From an uncultured SAR116 cluster alpha proteobacterium (lineage in GTDB: Bacteria; Pseudomonadota; Alphaproteobacteria; Puniceispirillales; Marisalimonadaceae): 42,099 bases of DNA. The stretch covers positions 1 to 42,099 of the forward strand of contig CABXSI010000003.1 of the NCBI GenBank assembly GCA_902514865.1, written 5' to 3'. The position numbers and the translations under genes are program-made. The notes beneath the pieces are model-generated. The model did no database searches, was not told the origin of the DNA, and saw only the letters and a program-made list of their open reading frames with translations. This document shows, piece after piece, positions 20,817-30,686 of the stretch; position 1 is the stretch's first letter; every line of letters starts with the position of its first letter.

Positions 20817-21523
20817 TTTTTTATCTTTTCCCAGATGCTATTAGGTATTTCTTCAATAATTTTTTTATGTAATTCATAATCAGAAATATCTAAATATGTA
20901 TTCTTAAAAGCTCTTCTTTCCTTTTTCTGATATAAACTTTTAATGTTAGTCGGTGATATTTCTTGATTTAAATCTGGATACATAGATTCCGAATTAAATT
21001 CTAATTTTGTTTGCCTTCCTCCTATCAATTCTAAATATACATAAGCCAATAGTTTCGCATCTTTAAGTGCACCATGGACCTCACGATCAGATATATCTAT
21101 ATCAAATTTTCTACACAAGGAGTCTAAACTTACTGATTGACCAAGGAAATGTTTTTTAGCTAACAATAATGAGTCAATAATTAGATTTTCATTTAGCCTT
21201 TCTTTTTCACACTTCCTCAACTCTGAGTTAATAAATCCTACATCAAAGGGTGCGTTGTGTATTATGATATTACTATCTGAGACAAAATCAATGAATTGGT
21301 CTGCAATATCAATAAATTTAGGCTTGTCCTTTAAAAATTCTGTAGTTAGTCCATGAATCTGTAACGCTTTAGGATTTGACTCCTTTTCTGGATTTAAGTA
21401 AAAATGGAAATAAGAACCTGTTTGAACATGATTCTCTAACTCTACCATACCAATTTCAACTATTCTGTCCCCGTTGTTGACATCTAGTCCTGTTGTTTCA
21501 GTATCTAAGACAATTTCTCTCAC
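20813..21523 (-). CDS. dnaQ: DNA polymerase III epsilon subunit
   Basis: REIVLDTETTGLDVNNGDRIVEIGMVEL; ExoI-III motifs. Confidence 0.96.
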   Translation of the reverse strand: MREIVLDTETTGLDVNNGDRIVEIGMVELENHVQTGSYFHFYLNPEKESNPKALQIHGLTTEFLKDKPKFIDIADQFIDFVSDSNIIIHNAPFDVGFINSELRKCEKERLNENLIIDSLLLAKKHFLGQSVSLDSLCRKFDIDISDREVHGALKDAKLLAYVYLELIGGRQTKLEFNSESMYPDLNQEISPTNIKSLYQKKERRAFKNTYLDISDYELHKKIIEEIPNSIWEKIKN

Positions 21524-22134
21524 AACTTTAAAACTTTCTTTTTAAAGATTATAATTATTAAATAAACAGTGATTATAATTAGACTAATAGACTTTCCATA
21601 AGAGGTGGTAACTAAATATGGGCTTTTATCTTTTTTCCTTTGATCATCCCATTGAGCCTTTTTTATAAGATTTAGTTTTTTTTGATTCATACCTGGTCTT
21701 GCTAATACTCTCCTTTTCTGCGTTTCTGCGTTTGCATATACCAAAAATATATCGTCACAAATCTTATCAGTTCCTGTTTCATATAATAAGGGAACATCAA
21801 GTGCTACTATAGCTGATTTTCCTACGCTTTTTATAAATCCACTCCTTCTTTCTTCAATTTGCGGGTGTATGATACCTTCCAAAATACTCCTATATTTCTT
21901 ATTACTAAAGATTTTTTTACCTAATAAATTTTTATCTATTTTTTTGTCGCTTTTTTCAATTAAAACAACCTCAGGCCATAAGTCATATATTTGTTTTTTT
22001 ACTGCATCATTATATTCTAATATATCTTTAACTTCTGCATCTGAGTCAAAAACGGGTATCTTAAATTTCTTTAACATACTAGCAATAGTGGACTTACCCA
22101 TTCCTATAGAGCCTGTAATACCAATAATTATCAT
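21520..22134 (-). CDS. coaE: Dephospho-CoA kinase (unusual hydrophobic/basic C-terminus)
   Basis: IIGITGSIGMGKSTIASML P-loop, DSDAEVKDIL, ALDVPLLYETG. Confidence 0.93.
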   Translation of the reverse strand: MIIIGITGSIGMGKSTIASMLKKFKIPVFDSDAEVKDILEYNDAVKKQIYDLWPEVVLIEKSDKKIDKNLLGKKIFSNKKYRSILEGIIHPQIEERRSGFIKSVGKSAIVALDVPLLYETGTDKICDDIFLVYANAETQKRRVLARPGMNQKKLNLIKKAQWDDQRKKDKSPYLVTTSYGKSISLIIITVYLIIIIFKKKVLKL

Positions 22135-22407
22135 TAATGTTCAATTTTGCCTGTAAATAAACTGTTGATAAATACAACCTATTTGATAATAAATTAATCT
22201 ATATAAACAGAGTATGCATTTATTATTGTTTTAACAACATCTGAGTAAAATGGAAAAAAAAAATTATAAATTGTTAATAAATCGAATTTTTATTATATTT
22301 AAACTAGTTATATTTTAATAACTTGTGGATAATATTTTGACAATTTTCTTATCCACAATAATTAAACACTACTACAACTAAAATTACTTCTGAAAAGTTA
22401 AGTTACT
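22135..22407. other. oriC: Putative chromosome replication origin (oriC)
   Basis: Intergenic between divergent coaE and hemE; perfect DnaA boxes TGTGGATAA (22324-22332) and TTATCCACA (22349-22357) in inverted orientation; near-matches TGTTGATAA (22163-22171) and TGTTAATAA (22272-22280); extreme AT stretch about 22250-22320; location next to hemE as in Caulobacter/Rickettsia origins. Confidence 0.8.
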
Positions 22408-23433
22408 ATGAACGATGTACTGAGTAAATTCTTTAAACATGAGTATTCTAGCACACCAATTTGGTTTTTAAGACAAGCAGGTAGACACATTCCAGAGTAC
22501 TTTGAAATACGCAACAAAGCGGATAATTTTATAGACTTCTGTTTAAACACAAAATTGATTGTTGAAAGCACAAAGCTACCGTTAAAATATTACGATTTAG
22601 ACGCTGCAATTGTGTTTTCAGATATATTGATGATCCCATGGGCAATGAACAGAAAAGTAGATTTTATTAAGGGTGTTGGTCCAAAATTACAACCTATGGT
22701 TCCTGATGAAACAAAAATTTTGAAAAATATGAATATTTTTCAGAAGCTTGAACCTTTAGAAATGTCAATATCTATCTTAAGAAATGAATTACCTCAATCT
22801 ACAAGTTTAATAGGTTTTGCTGGTGCACCATGGACACTAGCTTGTTATATGATTGAAGGTCAGAGTAGTAAAGATTTTATAAATACCAGAAAAGCTCTAT
22901 GGAATTCAAATAAATGGTTTATGGAATTAATTGATACATTATCTATTTATGTTGCAGAAAAACTTGAAATGCAAGCCAACGCAGGTGCAGATGTTTTAAT
23001 GTTATTTGACTCTTGGTCTCATATGATACCTAATAATTTTTTTAAGGAGTGTGCTATTAATCCCACTGCTAAAATTATTAGTATTTTAAAATCGAAAAAC
23101 ATCACAAAACCAATAATTGGTTTTCCTTTTAAGGCAGGTTCGTCTCTAGTAGATTATTCGTATGAAAGCAATGTTGATTGTATAGCATTGGATTGGACTG
23201 TAAATTTAAATTGGATAAATAAAAATTTAAACCCTTCAGTAGCTATCCAGGGAAACCTCGATCCAGCTTCACTTATTCCATTTAATAGTTATCATTTAGA
23301 TAATATTGTTCTTTCTATTTTAAACGTTATGAAAGATAATAGATTTATCTTTAGTGTTGGTCATGGATTAACTCCGGATTGTAAAATTAAAAATGTCAGA
23401 AAAGTTATTGATATTGTTAGAAACTATAAATGA
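22408..23433 (+). CDS. hemE: Uroporphyrinogen decarboxylase
   Basis: TPIWFLRQAGRHIPEYFEIR, GFAGAPWTLACYMIEG, QGNLDPASL. Confidence 0.98.
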   Translation: MNDVLSKFFKHEYSSTPIWFLRQAGRHIPEYFEIRNKADNFIDFCLNTKLIVESTKLPLKYYDLDAAIVFSDILMIPWAMNRKVDFIKGVGPKLQPMVPDETKILKNMNIFQKLEPLEMSISILRNELPQSTSLIGFAGAPWTLACYMIEGQSSKDFINTRKALWNSNKWFMELIDTLSIYVAEKLEMQANAGADVLMLFDSWSHMIPNNFFKECAINPTAKIISILKSKNITKPIIGFPFKAGSSLVDYSYESNVDCIALDWTVNLNWINKNLNPSVAIQGNLDPASLIPFNSYHLDNIVLSILNVMKDNRFIFSVGHGLTPDCKIKNVRKVIDIVRNYK

Positions 23434-23442
23434 AAAAAATAA

Positions 23443-23882
23443 TTGTATTATGATATAATAAAATCTATACACCTTGTGGCTGTTATATCTTGAATGGTTG
23501 GTTTGTTATATTTACCTAGGCTTTTCGTGTATCACAATGATAATGAATATTCTAGTCATATAGATATTACTTTTCTTTTAATGGAGTATCGTTTATTAAA
23601 ATATATAATGAAACCTGCTTTAATAGCCACTTACGCCTTTGGTTTTATTTTAATTTATGAAAATAATTATCTCTTACACGAAAATTATTTTTTACTGAAG
23701 TTATTATTAATTTTATTCTTACTCTGTTTCATATTTATTTATCTATTCTTTACAAAGACTTTAAAAAAGGCTATAAATGTAAAAGAACTAAGTTTTACAG
23801 AATAATTAACGAAATACCAACTATATTAATGATTGCAATTATTATACTAGTTATAGTTAGGCCTAATCTACAAAGTACTTAG
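23443..23882 (+). pseudogene. hemJ: Disrupted HemJ-type protoporphyrinogen oxidase (in-frame TGA plus apparent -1 frameshift)
   Basis: (TTG)YYDIIKSIHLVAVIS[TGA 23491-23493]MVGLLYLPRLFVYHN...LKKAINVKELSF, then after T-run 23793-23796 a different frame gives [28 protein letters not shown]; composite matches the HemJ pattern end to end. Confidence 0.8.
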
Positions 23883-23905
23883 CAACCCCCCTTTACGAGA
23901 ATTTA

Positions 23906-25165
23906 ATGCACTTAAAAGAATTAAAAGCTAAAAATCCTTCTGATTTGTTAATCTATGCAGAAAGCCTAGACATTGAAAACGCTAGTACTTTAAGAAAACA
24001 AGATATGATGTTTGCTTGTCTAAAAAAGTTAGCGTCAAATGATATTGGAATTTATGGTGACGGTGTATTAGAGGTTTTATCTGATGGATTTGGTTTTTTA
24101 AGATCCCCAGAATCCAATTATTTAGCTGGTCCTGATGATATTTATATATCGCCCAGTCAAGTTAGAAAGTTTGGATTAAGAACTGGAGACACTGTAGAAG
24201 GCCAAATTAGAGCTCCAAAGGATGGAGAAAGATATTTTGCCTTATTGAAAGTTGAAACTATAAACTTTGAATCACCAGAAGCAGTGAGGCATCGGATTAA
24301 CTTTGACAATTTAACACCTCTTTATCCTCAACAAAAAATTAATTTCGAAACTGAGTTTGATCCCAACAATAAGGACATAACAACTAGAGTAGTTGAGATG
24401 GTTGCCCCGATGGGTAAAGGTCAACGTGGTCTCATTGTTGCGCCTCCCAGAACTGGAAAAACAATGATGCTTCAATCAGTAGCACAAGCAATATCAAAAA
24501 ATCATCCAGAAATTTATTTAATTGTACTATTAATCGATGAAAGACCAGAGGAAGTTACAGATATGCAAAGGTCAGTCAATGGTGAAGTTATAAGTTCTAC
24601 ATTTGACGAACCAGCATCAAGACATGTTCAAGTAACAGATATGGTAATTGAAAAAGCAAAAAGATTAGTTGAACATAAACGCGATGTAGTGATTTTATTA
24701 GACTCAATTACAAGACTTGCTAGGGCTTACAATACAGTGATCCCTTCAAGTGGTAAAGTCTTAACAGGAGGCGTGGACGCTAACGCTCTGCAAAGGCCTA
24801 AGCGTTTTTTTGGCGCTGCTAGAAACATTGAAGATGGAGGTTCTCTTACAATTATTGCGACGGCATTAGTAGAAACTGGTTCTAGAATGGATGAAGTGAT
24901 TTTTGAAGAATTTAAGGGAACTGGAAATAGTGAAGTTATTCTTGACAGAAAACTTTCTGACAAACGGACTTTTCCTGCAATTGATGTTACAAAATCTGGG
25001 ACTAGGAAAGAGGAGTTGCTTGTAGAAAAAGACACTTTGTCTAGAATGTGGGTGCTAAGAAGGATTTTAATGCAAATGGGGCCAGTGGAAGCAATGGATT
25101 TTTTATCAGATAAATTAAAGCAGAGCAAATCTAATGAAGATTTTTTTCGAGCAATGAATAAATAA
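23906..25165 (+). CDS. rho: Transcription termination factor Rho
   Basis: [56 protein letters not shown]. Confidence 0.99.
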   Translation: MHLKELKAKNPSDLLIYAESLDIENASTLRKQDMMFACLKKLASNDIGIYGDGVLEVLSDGFGFLRSPESNYLAGPDDIYISPSQVRKFGLRTGDTVEGQIRAPKDGERYFALLKVETINFESPEAVRHRINFDNLTPLYPQQKINFETEFDPNNKDITTRVVEMVAPMGKGQRGLIVAPPRTGKTMMLQSVAQAISKNHPEIYLIVLLIDERPEEVTDMQRSVNGEVISSTFDEPASRHVQVTDMVIEKAKRLVEHKRDVVILLDSITRLARAYNTVIPSSGKVLTGGVDANALQRPKRFFGAARNIEDGGSLTIIATALVETGSRMDEVIFEEFKGTGNSEVILDRKLSDKRTFPAIDVTKSGTRKEELLVEKDTLSRMWVLRRILMQMGPVEAMDFLSDKLKQSKSNEDFFRAMNK

Positions 25166-25171
25166 GTAAAA

Positions 25172-25187
25172 TGTTTCACGTGAAACA
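25172..25187. promoter_or_regulatory. parS: parS centromere site 1
   Basis: Perfect 16-bp palindrome TGTTTCACGTGAAACA, identical to canonical chromosomal parS. Confidence 0.95.
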
Positions 25188-25210
25188 GGAAAGAATAAAG
25201 TTTAAATAAA

Positions 25211-26509
25211 TTGGACACTATTTTTTCATCCGCCACTAATGCTCAAAAAAGTGCAATTAAAATAATAAGAATTTCTGGAAAAGACGTTTCAAAAATACCA
25301 AAAATATTTTCCTTTAAACCCCCAAAACCAAGAGTTGCGTCATTGAGAAGGCTTTATGACTTAAATAATAATATGATTGATGATGCCGTTGTAATTTTTT
25401 TTCCTGGACCATCATCTGTTACTGGAGAAGATGTTTTTGAAATTCACACGCATGGAAGTCTTATTATTGAAAAAAAAATATATGACTGTTTAGCAAACAC
25501 AAGTAGATTTAGGATTGCAAATAGGGGTGAATTCACAAAAAGAGCTTTTTTAAACGGTAAGATTGATTTAACACAAGCAGAGGGAATAAACGACTTAATA
25601 AATGCCGAAACAGAAAACCAATTCAAATTATCCATTTCACATTATGAGGGCGCATTATATGACAAATTAATATTATGGAGAAGTGATGTCATATTTTTAC
25701 TTTCAAAACTTGAAGCCATGATCGACTTTTCAGATGAAGAGCTTCCTCAAGAAATTGAAGCCTTGTTTAAAAAAAAGCTTTCATATTTAATCAAAGAAAT
25801 GAGAAATTCTATTAAATCTAGCAATTATGGTGAGAGAATTAGAAATGGTTTTGTTGTTACTATTTTAGGCAAACCCAATGTTGGTAAAAGTTCTTTGATC
25901 AACTATTTATCAAATAAAAAAATTGCAATTGTAACAGAAGAAGCGGGAACAACACGAGACGTCCTAGAAGTATTGTTAGATTTTGATGGTTTTCCTGTTA
26001 TATTAAATGATACTGCAGGGTTAAGAAAAACAAACTCAAATGTTGAAAAAATTGGAATTAGTAGAGCATTAAGAAAAGCAGAGGCGTCAGATATAATTTT
26101 AATTTTGTCAGATTGTGGAGATTTTTCTGTTCCAGAATTGAAACGTGGAGCAAAAAAAATATTAGTTCATACCAAATCAGATTTAAAACAAAATTACGAG
26201 GATGATTCGCCTAGAATTTCTGTAAAAAAACATAAAGGAATAAAAGAATTAATTAAAATCATTGTAGATCATTTAAAAATATTAGAACCCAAAGACAGTG
26301 TTTTATTAACTAGAAAAAGACACGTTCAGGGTATAAAAAAAGCTGTTTCTGCGTTAAAACAAATTTCAATTTTAAACTTGTCTAACGATCCAGAGCTTGC
26401 TGCAGAAGATTTAAGAGTTGCCGCTACAGAAATTGGAAATATAACTAATATTATTGACGTTGAAGAGATTTTAGATGATATATTTAATAATTTTTGTATT
26501 GGCAAATGA
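25211..26509 (+). CDS. mnmE: tRNA-5-carboxymethylaminomethyluridine synthesis GTPase MnmE
   Basis: TIFSSATNAQKSAIKIIRISG; GKPNVGKSSLINYL; C-terminal CIGK; TTG start. Confidence 0.97.
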   Translation: MDTIFSSATNAQKSAIKIIRISGKDVSKIPKIFSFKPPKPRVASLRRLYDLNNNMIDDAVVIFFPGPSSVTGEDVFEIHTHGSLIIEKKIYDCLANTSRFRIANRGEFTKRAFLNGKIDLTQAEGINDLINAETENQFKLSISHYEGALYDKLILWRSDVIFLLSKLEAMIDFSDEELPQEIEALFKKKLSYLIKEMRNSIKSSNYGERIRNGFVVTILGKPNVGKSSLINYLSNKKIAIVTEEAGTTRDVLEVLLDFDGFPVILNDTAGLRKTNSNVEKIGISRALRKAEASDIILILSDCGDFSVPELKRGAKKILVHTKSDLKQNYEDDSPRISVKKHKGIKELIKIIVDHLKILEPKDSVLLTRKRHVQGIKKAVSALKQISILNLSNDPELAAEDLRVAATEIGNITNIIDVEEILDDIFNNFCIGK

Positions 26510-26522
26510 ATTTAGGTAACTT

Positions 26523-28397
26523 ATGAATAATTTTGATGTTATTGTTGTAGGCGGAGGTCATGCAGGCATAGAAGCAGCATCCTCTTCATCTCGTATGGGT
26601 GCAAATACGGTGCTTATTACTATGGACATTGAAAAAATCGGAGAAATGTCATGTAATCCAGCAATAGGTGGGCTAGGTAAAGGTCATTTAGTACGTGAAA
26701 TAGACGCTCTAGACGGGCTTATGGCAAAAGCCATAGATTTATCCGGTATCCAATTTAGAATGTTAAATCTTTCAAGAGGTCCTGCGGTTCACGGTCCAAG
26801 ATCTCAAGCTGATAGAAAGCTTTATAAAAGTTCTATTCAAAGACTTTTAGAGCTTCAAGAAAATTTATCTATTATTGAAGGTGCGATAAAAGACATCAAA
26901 GTCGAAGGTAACCAAATTAATGGAGTTATATTAGAAGACAATACTTTTTATCGAGCTAAGTCAGTAGTTTTAACCACTGGAACTTTTTTGGGCGGGATAA
27001 TCCATATAGGCAGTCAAAGAATTGCTGCTGGTAGAATTGGCGATAGATCATCTGACATTCTATCAAAAAAAATTAGGCAGTTAAAACTACCTATTGGGAG
27101 GTTGAAAACTGGAACTCCCCCCCGAATAAAAAAAGATACTATTAATTGGGAAAAAGTAGAAATGCAATCTGCTGACTCTGTCCCAACACCTTTCTCTTAC
27201 ATGAATAATAAAATAAATGTTAAACAAATTGAATGTGGAATAACAAGAACCAATGATGCCACGCATAATATAATATCTAAAAATATTAACCTATCTCCAG
27301 TCTTTTCAGGTTCAATTCAGGGTTCGGGCCCCAGATATTGCCCCAGTATTGAAGATAAAGTTCATAGATTTAATGAAAAAAATTCGCACCAAATCTTTCT
27401 TGAGCCAGAAGGTTTAGATAGTCCTTTAGTTTATCCAAACGGTATTTCAACAAGTTTACCAAAAAAGGTTCAAAATGAATTCTTAAAAACGATTAATGGA
27501 TTAGAGAATGCGATTATTGATCAATATGGTTATGCAATAGAGTATGATTACATGGACCCAAGAGCCTTAAAAAGCACTCTTGAAGTAAAATCAATAAAAG
27601 GCCTATTTTTTGCTGGTCAAATAAACGGAACAACCGGCTATGAAGAAGCAGCGGCACAAGGCTTAATAGCAGGGATCAATGCATCAATTAATTTGAGTAA
27701 TAATCCCAAGTGGTTTTTTCTAGATAGATCTGAAGCTTATATTGGTGTAATGATTGACGATTTAATTACAAGAGGTGCACCAGAACCATATAGAATGTTC
27801 ACTTCTAGAGCTGAATATAGACTACTTCTACGTTCTGATAATGCAGATCAACGTCTAACTGATAAAGGGATTAAATTCGGGGTTGTTAACTATGAAAGAG
27901 AAAAATTTTGGCTTAAAAAAAAGGAAAATCTTGATAAAGCTAATAAAATGATGGAAAGCTTATTTTCTAAACCCAGTGAGCTAAAAAAATATAACTTACC
28001 TTCTACTAGGACTGGCAAACCTAGATCACCTAAGGATATTTTGTCGTCAGGAAGTTTTTTTATTAAAGATTTATTTCAGATTTGGCCAAAACTTAAAAAA
28101 ATTCCAGTAGAATTGCACGCACAGTTAGAAACAGATGCCAGATATAATGTTTACTTGAAAAGACAATTAGAAGATATTAAAGCATATAAAAAGGAAACTA
28201 AGATAAAAATTCCAATAAATTTTGATTTTAATCAAATTAAAGGGTTGTCCAACGAAACAAAAGATATTTTGAATAACGTAAAACCAACCACTATTTCCCA
28301 AGTATCAAATTTACCTGGATTCACGCCCACTGCAACATTATTACTTCTTAGGCACATCAAAAAAGTAAATACATTAAAAACTGTTAATGAAGATTAA
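26523..28397 (+). CDS. mnmG: MnmG (GidA)
   Basis: [54 protein letters not shown]. Confidence 0.99.
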   Translation: MNNFDVIVVGGGHAGIEAASSSSRMGANTVLITMDIEKIGEMSCNPAIGGLGKGHLVREIDALDGLMAKAIDLSGIQFRMLNLSRGPAVHGPRSQADRKLYKSSIQRLLELQENLSIIEGAIKDIKVEGNQINGVILEDNTFYRAKSVVLTTGTFLGGIIHIGSQRIAAGRIGDRSSDILSKKIRQLKLPIGRLKTGTPPRIKKDTINWEKVEMQSADSVPTPFSYMNNKINVKQIECGITRTNDATHNIISKNINLSPVFSGSIQGSGPRYCPSIEDKVHRFNEKNSHQIFLEPEGLDSPLVYPNGISTSLPKKVQNEFLKTINGLENAIIDQYGYAIEYDYMDPRALKSTLEVKSIKGLFFAGQINGTTGYEEAAAQGLIAGINASINLSNNPKWFFLDRSEAYIGVMIDDLITRGAPEPYRMFTSRAEYRLLLRSDNADQRLTDKGIKFGVVNYEREKFWLKKKENLDKANKMMESLFSKPSELKKYNLPSTRTGKPRSPKDILSSGSFFIKDLFQIWPKLKKIPVELHAQLETDARYNVYLKRQLEDIKAYKKETKIKIPINFDFNQIKGLSNETKDILNNVKPTTISQVSNLPGFTPTATLLLLRHIKKVNTLKTVNED

Positions 28398-29034
28398 CTC
28401 TTATAAAGATTTTTGTTTGTTTCAAAATGTTTCACGTGAAACATATGAAAAATTTATTATCTTTCATAAAACACTAATCAAATGGCAAAGCTCGATTAAT
28501 TTAATTAGTAAAAATAGTATAGAAAATATCTGGGCACGACATTTTTTAGACTCAGCACAATTATATAAAATCACAAAAGAAATTAAAGGAAACATTATTG
28601 ATTTTGGATCAGGGGCGGGTTTTCCTGGTTTGATATTAGCGATGATGGGTCACACAAAGATCCATTTAGTTGAATCAGATCAAAAAAAATGTACTTTCTT
28701 ACGTGAAGTTTGCATGCTTACCGATACATATGTTACTATTCATAACAGTAGAATAGAAAATCTAGAATACTTTGAAGTCGATCTTATTACTGCTAGAGCT
28801 TTAGCCCCACTAAATAAGTTGATAGATTATGCAGAAGCTTTTGTAAATAAATCTTCAACAAATCAAAAAATCCCTAAGATGTTGTTTTTAAAGGGCAAAT
28901 CATATAGAAAAGAAATTTCAAACCTAATTCAACAGGAAACTTTTTCTATTGAAGAGTTCGTATCAATTACAGATAAATTTGGTAAAATTTTATACATTAA
29001 TAAAAGAAATATGGTAAATATTAAGAATGAATAA
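28387..29034 (+). CDS. rsmG: 16S rRNA (guanine527-N7)-methyltransferase
   Basis: [48 protein letters not shown]. Confidence 0.96.
   Translation: MKINSYKDFCLFQNVSRETYEKFIIFHKTLIKWQSSINLISKNSIENIWARHFLDSAQLYKITKEIKGNIIDFGSGAGFPGLILAMMGHTKIHLVESDQKKCTFLREVCMLTDTYVTIHNSRIENLEYFEVDLITARALAPLNKLIDYAEAFVNKSSTNQKIPKMLFLKGKSYRKEISNLIQQETFSIEEFVSITDKFGKILYINKRNMVNIKNE
28428..28443. promoter_or_regulatory. parS: parS centromere site 2 (inside rsmG)
   Basis: Perfect TGTTTCACGTGAAACA, encoding the NVSRET segment of RsmG. Confidence 0.95.
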
Positions 29035-29821
29035 TAATCTTAGTCAAATAATTGCAGTTGCTAACCAAAAGGGTGGTGTAGGCAAAACAACCACTGTTGT
29101 CAATTTAGCTACTGCTATGGCTGCTTGTGATAAGAAAACATTAATCATTGATTCTGATCCACAAGGAAATGCTAGTACAGGATTTGGTGTTAAATATAAC
29201 GAAAGAGACAAAGACTTATACTCTATAATTTGTGGCAAAATAAATATAAACAATGCAATAAAGTCTACTATGATCCCAAAACTTGATATAATTCCTACAT
29301 CACCCAATTTGTCTGTTCTTGAACAAGAATTAGTTGATATTCATGAAAGAGAGTTTAAAATTAAAAGTGTATTAAATGATATAAATAATAGTTATGATTA
29401 TATCTTTATAGACTGTCCTCCATCACTAGGGTTGCTTACATTAAATGCGTTATGTGCAGCAAGAAGTCTTATAATTCCGTTGCAAACAGAATATTATGCC
29501 TTAGAAGGACTGTCTCAACTTATCAAAACATTAGAATCCGTTAAAGGTAATTTTAACAAAGATATCGCATTACAGGGTATATTATTGACTATGTATGATA
29601 AAAGAAACAAGATCTGTAAAATGGTATCAAATGATGTTAAAAATCATTTTAGTAACAAGGTTTTTAAGACTGTTATTCCAAGAAATGTTAGGGTTTCTGA
29701 AGCTCCAAGTTTTGGTCAACCAGTTCTGATGTATGATATATCTTGCCCTGGATCACAAGCATATGCGTCTCTCGCAGGTGAAATTATAAATCAAGAGAAC
29801 AATTACAATGAAAAAAAATAA
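29027..29821 (+). CDS. parA: Chromosome partitioning ATPase ParA
   Basis: IIAVANQKGGVGKTTTVVNLATAMA; FIDCPPSLGLLTLNAL. Confidence 0.98.
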   Translation: MNNNLSQIIAVANQKGGVGKTTTVVNLATAMAACDKKTLIIDSDPQGNASTGFGVKYNERDKDLYSIICGKININNAIKSTMIPKLDIIPTSPNLSVLEQELVDIHEREFKIKSVLNDINNSYDYIFIDCPPSLGLLTLNALCAARSLIIPLQTEYYALEGLSQLIKTLESVKGNFNKDIALQGILLTMYDKRNKICKMVSNDVKNHFSNKVFKTVIPRNVRVSEAPSFGQPVLMYDISCPGSQAYASLAGEIINQENNYNEKK

Positions 29822-30686
29822 AATTAATAAAACTAGTGGATTAGGAAGTGGTCTATCAAGTTTACTTGGAAGTCAGTTTGAAAAAAAATCAATTTTTTCC
29901 GAAAACACTACCGAAGAATATAGAATGGTTCCAATAGAATTTATTCAACCTGGACCATGGCAACCAAGAAAAAGATTCGACAAAAAGGAACTAGAATCTT
30001 TATCAAAATCCATTAAAAATCAAGGCGTTATTCAGCCTATAATCTTAAAAACGAGGGATGATAAAAGTAAGCATTACTACCTTATAGCTGGAGAAAGAAG
30101 ATGGAGAGCTTGTCAGTTAGCCAAAATTCATGAAATACCCTCAATTATAAGAGATGACATAGACAAGGAAAGAATTGCTGAGTTATCTTTAGTAGAAAAT
30201 ATTCAAAGATCAGAGTTAAATCCAATAGAGGAGGCTGAAGGTTACCAATCTTTGATAGAAAAATATAACTATACACAAGAAGAAATTTCTAAAGCCGTAG
30301 GTAAATCTCGTCCTTACATAGCAAATATTTTAAGGTTACAGGCGTTGTCAGATCTAGCTAAAGAATTTCTAATACAGGAAAAGTTATCTGTTGGTCAAAT
30401 AAGACCCCTTATTGGACATAAAGATACTGATAGCTTGCTTGAATTAATTAATAAAAACAATTTAACCTCACGACAAGTTGAAGCACTCGTAAAGAAACAA
30501 AACAAAAAATTACCGTTATCTAAAAATAATAATTTAGATATTTTAGAATTAGAAAAGGAAATTTTAGAAATTACCGGCATTAAAGCAAAGATTAATTTCA
30601 ATAACCAAAAAGAAAGAGGAAATATAAAATTGGAATGTAAGAGCTTATCTGAATTTAACTATTTATTAAAGAAGATTAAGTCTTAG
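29808..30686 (+). CDS. parB: Chromosome partitioning protein ParB
   Basis: GLGSGLSSLLGS; YYLIAGERRWRACQLAKI; LVENIQRSELNPIEEAEGYQSL. Confidence 0.98.
   Translation: MKKNKINKTSGLGSGLSSLLGSQFEKKSIFSENTTEEYRMVPIEFIQPGPWQPRKRFDKKELESLSKSIKNQGVIQPIILKTRDDKSKHYYLIAGERRWRACQLAKIHEIPSIIRDDIDKERIAELSLVENIQRSELNPIEEAEGYQSLIEKYNYTQEEISKAVGKSRPYIANILRLQALSDLAKEFLIQEKLSVGQIRPLIGHKDTDSLLELINKNNLTSRQVEALVKKQNKKLPLSKNNNLDILELEKEILEITGIKAKINFNNQKERGNIKLECKSLSEFNYLLKKIKS

Noticed and set aside
23491-23493. UGA reassigned to Trp (genetic code 4) as an explanation for the hemJ in-frame TGA
   Set aside because: Many intact genes here end in TGA and conserved Trp positions use TGG, so a window-wide code change is not supported.
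24727-25236. 169-aa minus-strand ORF antisense to rho and spanning parS
   Set aside because: Shadow ORF opposite a highly conserved gene; its FHVKHF segment is just the parS palindrome read in reverse.
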